Assembly: GCA_003503535.1 (NCBI GenBank) | Contig: DOCI01000002.1 | Span: 27,061-39,451 of the forward strand | Source of the DNA: Planctomycetaceae bacterium | Lineage (GTDB): Bacteria; Planctomycetota; Planctomycetia; Planctomycetales; Planctomycetaceae | DNA length: 12,391 nt | Direction: 5' to 3' | Shown here: positions 9,323 to 12,391 of the stretch, one piece after another | Layout: every line of letters starts with the position of its first letter | Position numbering within the stretch: position 1 is the first letter of the stretch | Program-made: the position numbers and the translations under genes | Notes under the pieces: generated by a model | Told to the model about the DNA's origin: nothing | Database searches by the model: none | Seen by the model: the letters and a program-made list of their open reading frames with translations, nothing else

Positions 9323-10810
9323 TTAGTCTTGTCGGGTGAAACGTGCCTCTGTTTCAGCCCGCAACTGAACGGCCTGCGATATTTGCCCGACTTCTTCCAG
9401 CAAATCGGCTGCTCTTAATGTGGCCAGGCGAGCCAGAGAGACATTTGTGACATCCATCATTGTTAACCAGAGATAGTGAGCGGCTGCAAGCTCTTTCTGC
9501 ACAATTCGCTCGTAACCCATTCCCAACACAAACATCGGACCACTTCGATATTCCTCCTTCAAATCCAGCAATTGGCGTTCCCAGCGTTCCAGATCGCCAT
9601 CGGTGATATCATCGGTGATCAATTCTCGACGCCACAATTGTGTTTTGGTGAGATACCGAATCAGTGGGACGGGATTTGTCATCATTTCACGCAGAACAGA
9701 CTCTGCTCTGGCTCCATATTCGGGACTATCGACCAGCCAACTGGCACCAATGAGGCGTTCGATCGATTTGTCAGACTGTAAAACGCTGACCGCCCAGACC
9801 TTTTCCTCACTTGTCAACTCCTCATCATTCCAGTGAAGAGGAATCAACTCCTGATGCCGTGTTAAAGGATCGCTATTGAGCAAAGTCAGATACTTCTGAG
9901 TCGCCCGAAGCCAGTTCTGCTGATTGATCAGCACGTCGATTTGACCAGCTAGAATTTCCCGCTGGAGCCAGGCACGTTTTTCCTGAGATTGAGCGGATTC
10001 AAATTGGCTGAATGCCTCGGCATATCGCAATTCTTTCAGTGATCGAATCGCTTCCTGGTGAGCCTGATTCCGTTCTGGAGCATAGGCGACAATGTCATTA
10101 GCGGATAACGTCTTGACGGTATCTGGGAATTGCACCCGAAAAACAAGCTCCTTGCGATTGTATTCAATGATCTGCCCATTCAATACAACCTGTCCATTTG
10201 TGCGACGGGTTTTATAGACGACCGTTTCTATCGCACCGCATTGACTGGCTGTCAACGGGATTGTCATCGCGATTATGAGCCCTGGAATTAATTTCGATGT
10301 CGCGGACTTTTCGTTTTTATCGACATGAGTTGAATCTAATTTTTCCTCAGATTCAACTCGGCACCACGCCCATCCCAACATCAATATTCCTAGAGTAATC
10401 ATCACATCGGCCAGATTGAAAATCCCTGTTCGCATGGAGCCGATCCCCATATTCAGGAAATCAATGACGACTCCCTGGCGAAACACTCGATCCAGTAAAT
10501 TCCCCAGACCACCGGCCAGGACAAGTGCAAATGAAGCTTGTTCCCACGTAGAAATTGATCGGACCCGGTAAAGATAAATACAGATCCCGACAAGCAGAAT
10601 TGTGTTGAGACCAACCATCATGGCAAATCGCAAAACAATAGGGGCCTCGGCTCCTATGCTCAGGAATGCTCCTGTATTTTCAGCATAAACCAATCGAATC
10701 GTATCCCCCAGGTAGAACCGCGGTGGGCTATCGAGCAATGCGTATCTGGCCCACACTTTGGAAGCCTGATCCATAATCACCAGCAGTATCACACCGATCA
10801 GCAATCGCAT
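9323..10810 (-). CDS. lspA: Signal peptidase II (LspA) fused to an exported SH3/TPR-like domain
   Basis: Residues 1 to about 150 are a complete prolipoprotein signal peptidase. Four membrane helices are visible, with the conserved blocks AENTGAF (N45), GGLGNLLDRVF (catalytic D107), VVIDF (D117) and IFNLADV (catalytic D135). Known LspA proteins are about 150-200 residues and have both ends in the cytoplasm; this one has 495. After a charged linker (HVDKNEKSATSK, about 162-173) comes a fifth hydrophobic segment (LIPGLIIAMTIPLTASQCGA). It is followed by about 300 soluble residues: a small beta region (NGQVVLNGQIIEYNRKELVF), then helical repeats of TPR-like or HEAT-like pattern to the end. The charged linker would stay inside, so the tail would be outside. 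No ATG, GTG or TTG in frame lies between the linker and M182, so a separate translation start for the tail is hard to place. The gene follows the VWA gene by 43 bases. The LspA part is certain; the tail family is unnamed. Confidence 0.88.
   Translation of the reverse strand: MRLLIGVILLVIMDQASKVWARYALLDSPPRFYLGDTIRLVYAENTGAFLSIGAEAPIVLRFAMMVGLNTILLVGICIYLYRVRSISTWEQASFALVLAGGLGNLLDRVFRQGVVIDFLNMGIGSMRTGIFNLADVMITLGILMLGWAWCRVESEEKLDSTHVDKNEKSATSKLIPGLIIAMTIPLTASQCGAIETVVYKTRRTNGQVVLNGQIIEYNRKELVFRVQFPDTVKTLSANDIVAYAPERNQAHQEAIRSLKELRYAEAFSQFESAQSQEKRAWLQREILAGQIDVLINQQNWLRATQKYLTLLNSDPLTRHQELIPLHWNDEELTSEEKVWAVSVLQSDKSIERLIGASWLVDSPEYGARAESVLREMMTNPVPLIRYLTKTQLWRRELITDDITDGDLERWERQLLDLKEEYRSGPMFVLGMGYERIVQKELAAAHYLWLTMMDVTNVSLARLATLRAADLLEEVGQISQAVQLRAETEARFTRQD
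10329..10357 (-). repeat. Perfect inverted repeat at the lspA fusion junction
   Basis: GTTGAATCT (minus strand, 10357-10349) and AGATTCAAC (10337-10329) form a 9-base perfect stem with an 11-base loop that contains GAGGA. It encodes residues about 152-161, exactly where LspA homology ends and the extra domain's linker begins. An out-of-frame ATG follows at 10326 on the minus strand. Confidence 0.7.
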
Positions 10811-10835
10811 TCACTTCTATCTTTCTGCGATGTAT

Positions 10836-10854
10836 AAAAATCGCCACTGGCGAT
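10836..10854 (-). terminator. Terminator-like hairpin right after the VWA gene
   Basis: On the minus strand ATCGCC-AGT-GGCGAT forms a 6-base stem with a 3-base loop, running straight into TTTTT and then AT. Its first base is the last base of the VWA stop codon (TGA at 10856-10854). It looks like a short intrinsic terminator or attenuator between the VWA gene and lspA, only 25 bases before the lspA start. Confidence 0.5.
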
Positions 10855-11822
10855 CATCGAAACTCGTTCGTATCTCGATAACGATAAGTTCCGCCATTCT
10901 CGCTGGAGAGTTTCTGTAAAAAGTTGGGCAGTTTCAAATCTGTTGGTTGAATTCCAAATTCAATGCAATGAATCGCGGCCTGTCCCTTGTTGACTCGCCG
11001 AACTTCATCGAGTTGTTTCGCTGTCATGGCAGGCTCGGCTGCATCGGTCAGGAAAAAGATGACCTCCGGCGAATAGGAAAGTGCTTTGATCAGGGCAGGC
11101 AGGTGAGCCGTTCCTTCGCTGTTATCCATTTCAGAAATGAAACTGCGTCCCCGAGCCAGATTTCCGGCAGTCGCCCATTGAACGTCTGGCTTTCCATTCC
11201 TGTCAAGGAATTCATAGACATGATCGTTATAAAAAATAATGTGAAACTTGTGCGAACCATCCAACCGCTCAAGACTGGCTGACAGTTCGGCTTTGGCATG
11301 GCGGAATGAATTATTCCGATTCATGCTTCCTGAACAATCAATCACGTAAATGAGTACACGGCCGCGAGTTGCGATATCGAAGAATTTCGTCGTACTCGGA
11401 ATGCCTGACTTGGTATCTGTTGGCGGTGGAAGTTGCTGCGAAATTGCTGCCATCTCACTCGATGACGGCAGCAATGATTCCGCTGGTCCTGGTCCAATTA
11501 ACGCATTCGCCGGGATTTCAGGCAGAGGTGTCATTTCCGCTTGAGGAACATCTGACAAGCTTTGAGGCAGCACAGGCAATTCTGTTTTCTCAGGTTTTTG
11601 TTCAGTGACTTCAGTGCTCTCTTCTGAAGTTTCCTCGGCTGGAGAATCATAAGTAATCCCAACCTCACGATAGACTTCGGTCGTTCCAAAATCTCCCGTC
11701 CGACCGCAGCTGTTTAGATTGCTCACAATCAATAAAGCCAGCAATGCATGCACGCACAACGATCCCACGAACGCCACCGGCGACGTCCAGAACCGATCAT
11801 GATGCATCTCACGCGACAGCAT
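10854..11822 (-). CDS. Membrane-anchored VWA-domain protein with TonB-like N-terminus
   Basis: A 322-residue protein. Residues 15-36 are one membrane helix (PVAFVGSLCVHALLALLIVS). A Glu/Thr/Pro-rich linker of about 100 residues (for example TEVTEQKPEKTELPVLP) follows. Residues about 153-320 form a von Willebrand factor A domain. The metal site is complete: D162-x-S164-x-S166 (YVIDCSGSMN), T238 (EGTAH) and D260 (FFLTDA). It should therefore bind a divalent metal and a protein ligand in the periplasm-like space. The layout of one N-terminal helix plus stiff acidic/proline linker resembles TonB-like planctomycete proteins found beside ExbB/ExbD; no ExbB/ExbD gene is in this window. C39 in LNSC is only a poor lipobox, although LspA is the next gene. 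M6 is an alternative start. The partner is unknown. Confidence 0.9.
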   Translation of the reverse strand: MLSREMHHDRFWTSPVAFVGSLCVHALLALLIVSNLNSCGRTGDFGTTEVYREVGITYDSPAEETSEESTEVTEQKPEKTELPVLPQSLSDVPQAEMTPLPEIPANALIGPGPAESLLPSSSEMAAISQQLPPPTDTKSGIPSTTKFFDIATRGRVLIYVIDCSGSMNRNNSFRHAKAELSASLERLDGSHKFHIIFYNDHVYEFLDRNGKPDVQWATAGNLARGRSFISEMDNSEGTAHLPALIKALSYSPEVIFFLTDAAEPAMTAKQLDEVRRVNKGQAAIHCIEFGIQPTDLKLPNFLQKLSSENGGTYRYRDTNEFR

Positions 11823-11862
11823 TAATTACCTGATTCCACTTTATGATAAATTGAGTCGATTG

Positions 11863-12061
11863 TTTTTTGACCTGCGGATGGACACGGATAAGCACTGAGA
11901 TCTGTAATCAAATATTTGAAACTTGAATGATTGGTGCCATGCTTGCAACGCGAAGCAGGGCAAGCATGAATGCGTGTTTATTCCGGTCAATTATTTGAAC
12001 TGCAGCAGATGATCTCTGTTAAATATCCGTGCTAATCCGTGTCCATCTGTGGTTCAAAAAA
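11863..12061. repeat. 199-base element bounded by 33-base inverted repeats
   Basis: The left end (11863-11895) and the reverse complement of the right end (12029-12061) agree at 28 of 33 positions. They share TTTTTTGA at the outer edge and GATGGACACGGAT in the middle. The interior has no reading frame, but contains the nested hairpin at 11938-11968 and a small palindrome TCAAATATTTGA (11908-11919). No target-site duplication is visible at the ends. It looks like a non-autonomous palindromic (MITE-like) element upstream of the VWA gene; only one copy is in the window. Confidence 0.7.
11938..11968. repeat. Nested hairpin inside the 199-base element
   Basis: CATGCTTGC and GCAAGCATG form a 9-base perfect stem around a 13-base loop. 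It has its own sharp boundaries, so it may be a separate repeat unit placed inside the larger inverted-repeat element. Confidence 0.65.
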
Positions 12062-12161
12062 TCCATATCTCACGGACTTTGATTTTAAGTTAAAGACCAT
12101 TACTCACTTATATAAGTTTATGCGCGGTACTTAGGGTGCGTCAACGTGGAAGTTTTTGGCC

Positions 12162-12304
12162 ACTTAAACCCTGTTCCAATTGGAAACCGGATTTCCTTAT
12201 ACATCTTGAAAAGGTCTTCCGGGGTGGCGGGGCGCTCCGCTTCAGCGGAAGCCCCGGAAGTTCAACGATTCGGGGGCTTCTCTTCGAGAGCGCCCCCGCC
12301 AACC
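12162..12304 (+). repeat. GC-rich palindromic intergenic repeat, near-complete copy 2 (core inverted)
   Basis: The left flank (12162-12222) aligns directly with 1651-1711, starting ACTTAAACCCTGTTCCAATT, with differences concentrated at CTTATACATCTTG. The core (12223-12304), bounded by GGTGGCGGGGCGCTC and GAGCGCCCCCGCCAACC, matches copy 1 only when that core is reverse-complemented. It then agrees apart from a few substitutions and three single-base indels in G runs. The order of its two hairpins is therefore swapped relative to the flank. No gene is seen in 11823-12391; the stretch between this copy and the preceding element (12062-12161) holds only a 12-base palindrome ACTTATATAAGT (12106-12117). 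Confidence 0.88.
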
Positions 12305-12330
12305 GGGTTTGATTGTTTTCCGTTATATCT

Positions 12331-12359
12331 CTGGCTCGTATATCTCGGGCACGAACCAG
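12331..12359. repeat. Short imperfect hairpin near the window end
   Basis: CTGGCTCGT and ACGAACCAG pair over nine positions with one G-T wobble around an 11-base loop. It lies 26 bases past repeat copy 2. No coding frame is evident from 12305 to the window end. Confidence 0.45.
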
Positions 12360-12391
12360 TGTTCTTACAAATTGTTGAATTTCTCCGGTTT

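Noticed and set aside
11863..12304. CRISPR array in the repeat-rich end of the window
   Set aside because: The repeats are inverted, differ from each other and are not regularly spaced; no cas genes are present.

Overview
This window looks like chromosomal DNA from a planctomycete (Planctomycetota, probably Planctomycetales; the genus cannot be set from this sequence alone). The main evidence is a secreted protein joining a planctomycete-type CxxCH cytochrome domain, WD40 repeats and a pre-peptidase-like C-terminus. A type I sulfatase, a TonB-like VWA protein with an acidic/proline-rich linker, moderate GC content and mostly weak Shine-Dalgarno signals agree with this. I see no phage genes, transposase, CRISPR array, tRNA or rRNA.

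Layout. Positions 1-1856 hold a minus-strand secreted sulfatase (106-1569) flanked on both sides by copies of a GC-rich intergenic repeat. A plus-strand 949-residue cytochrome/WD40 protein (1857-4706) follows and converges on the next block across a short gap with a collapsed repeat copy and a palindrome. From 11822 down to 4823 five genes lie in the same (minus) orientation: VWA protein, LspA (signal peptidase II) fused to an exported tail domain, ArnT/PMT-type membrane glycosyltransferase, PRPP synthetase, and a GT-B glycosyltransferase. Gaps between them are 43 to 158 bases, with terminator-like or promoter-like signals in several, so this is probably several short transcription units rather than one operon. 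The last 570 bases contain no gene and are built almost entirely of palindromic repeats.

How the genes fit together. Envelope work is the common thread: lipoprotein maturation (LspA), lipid-linked sugar transfer (ArnT-like), cytoplasmic glycosyl transfer (GT4), and a membrane-anchored VWA protein. PRPP synthetase is housekeeping, but PRPP is also a precursor of some polyprenyl-linked pentose donors. The sulfatase and cytochrome/WD40 genes belong to gene groups that are greatly expanded in planctomycetes.

The two most unusual observations are these. (1) A dispersed intergenic repeat occurs in two near-complete copies (about 1651-1796 and 12162-12304). Their roughly 65-base flanks are in the same orientation, but their roughly 83-base inverted-repeat-bounded cores are inverted relative to each other. 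A third copy is cut by the window edge and a fourth has lost its core. (2) The lspA reading frame continues without a stop into a fifth membrane segment and a roughly 300-residue exported helical domain, with a 9-base perfect hairpin lying exactly at the junction.
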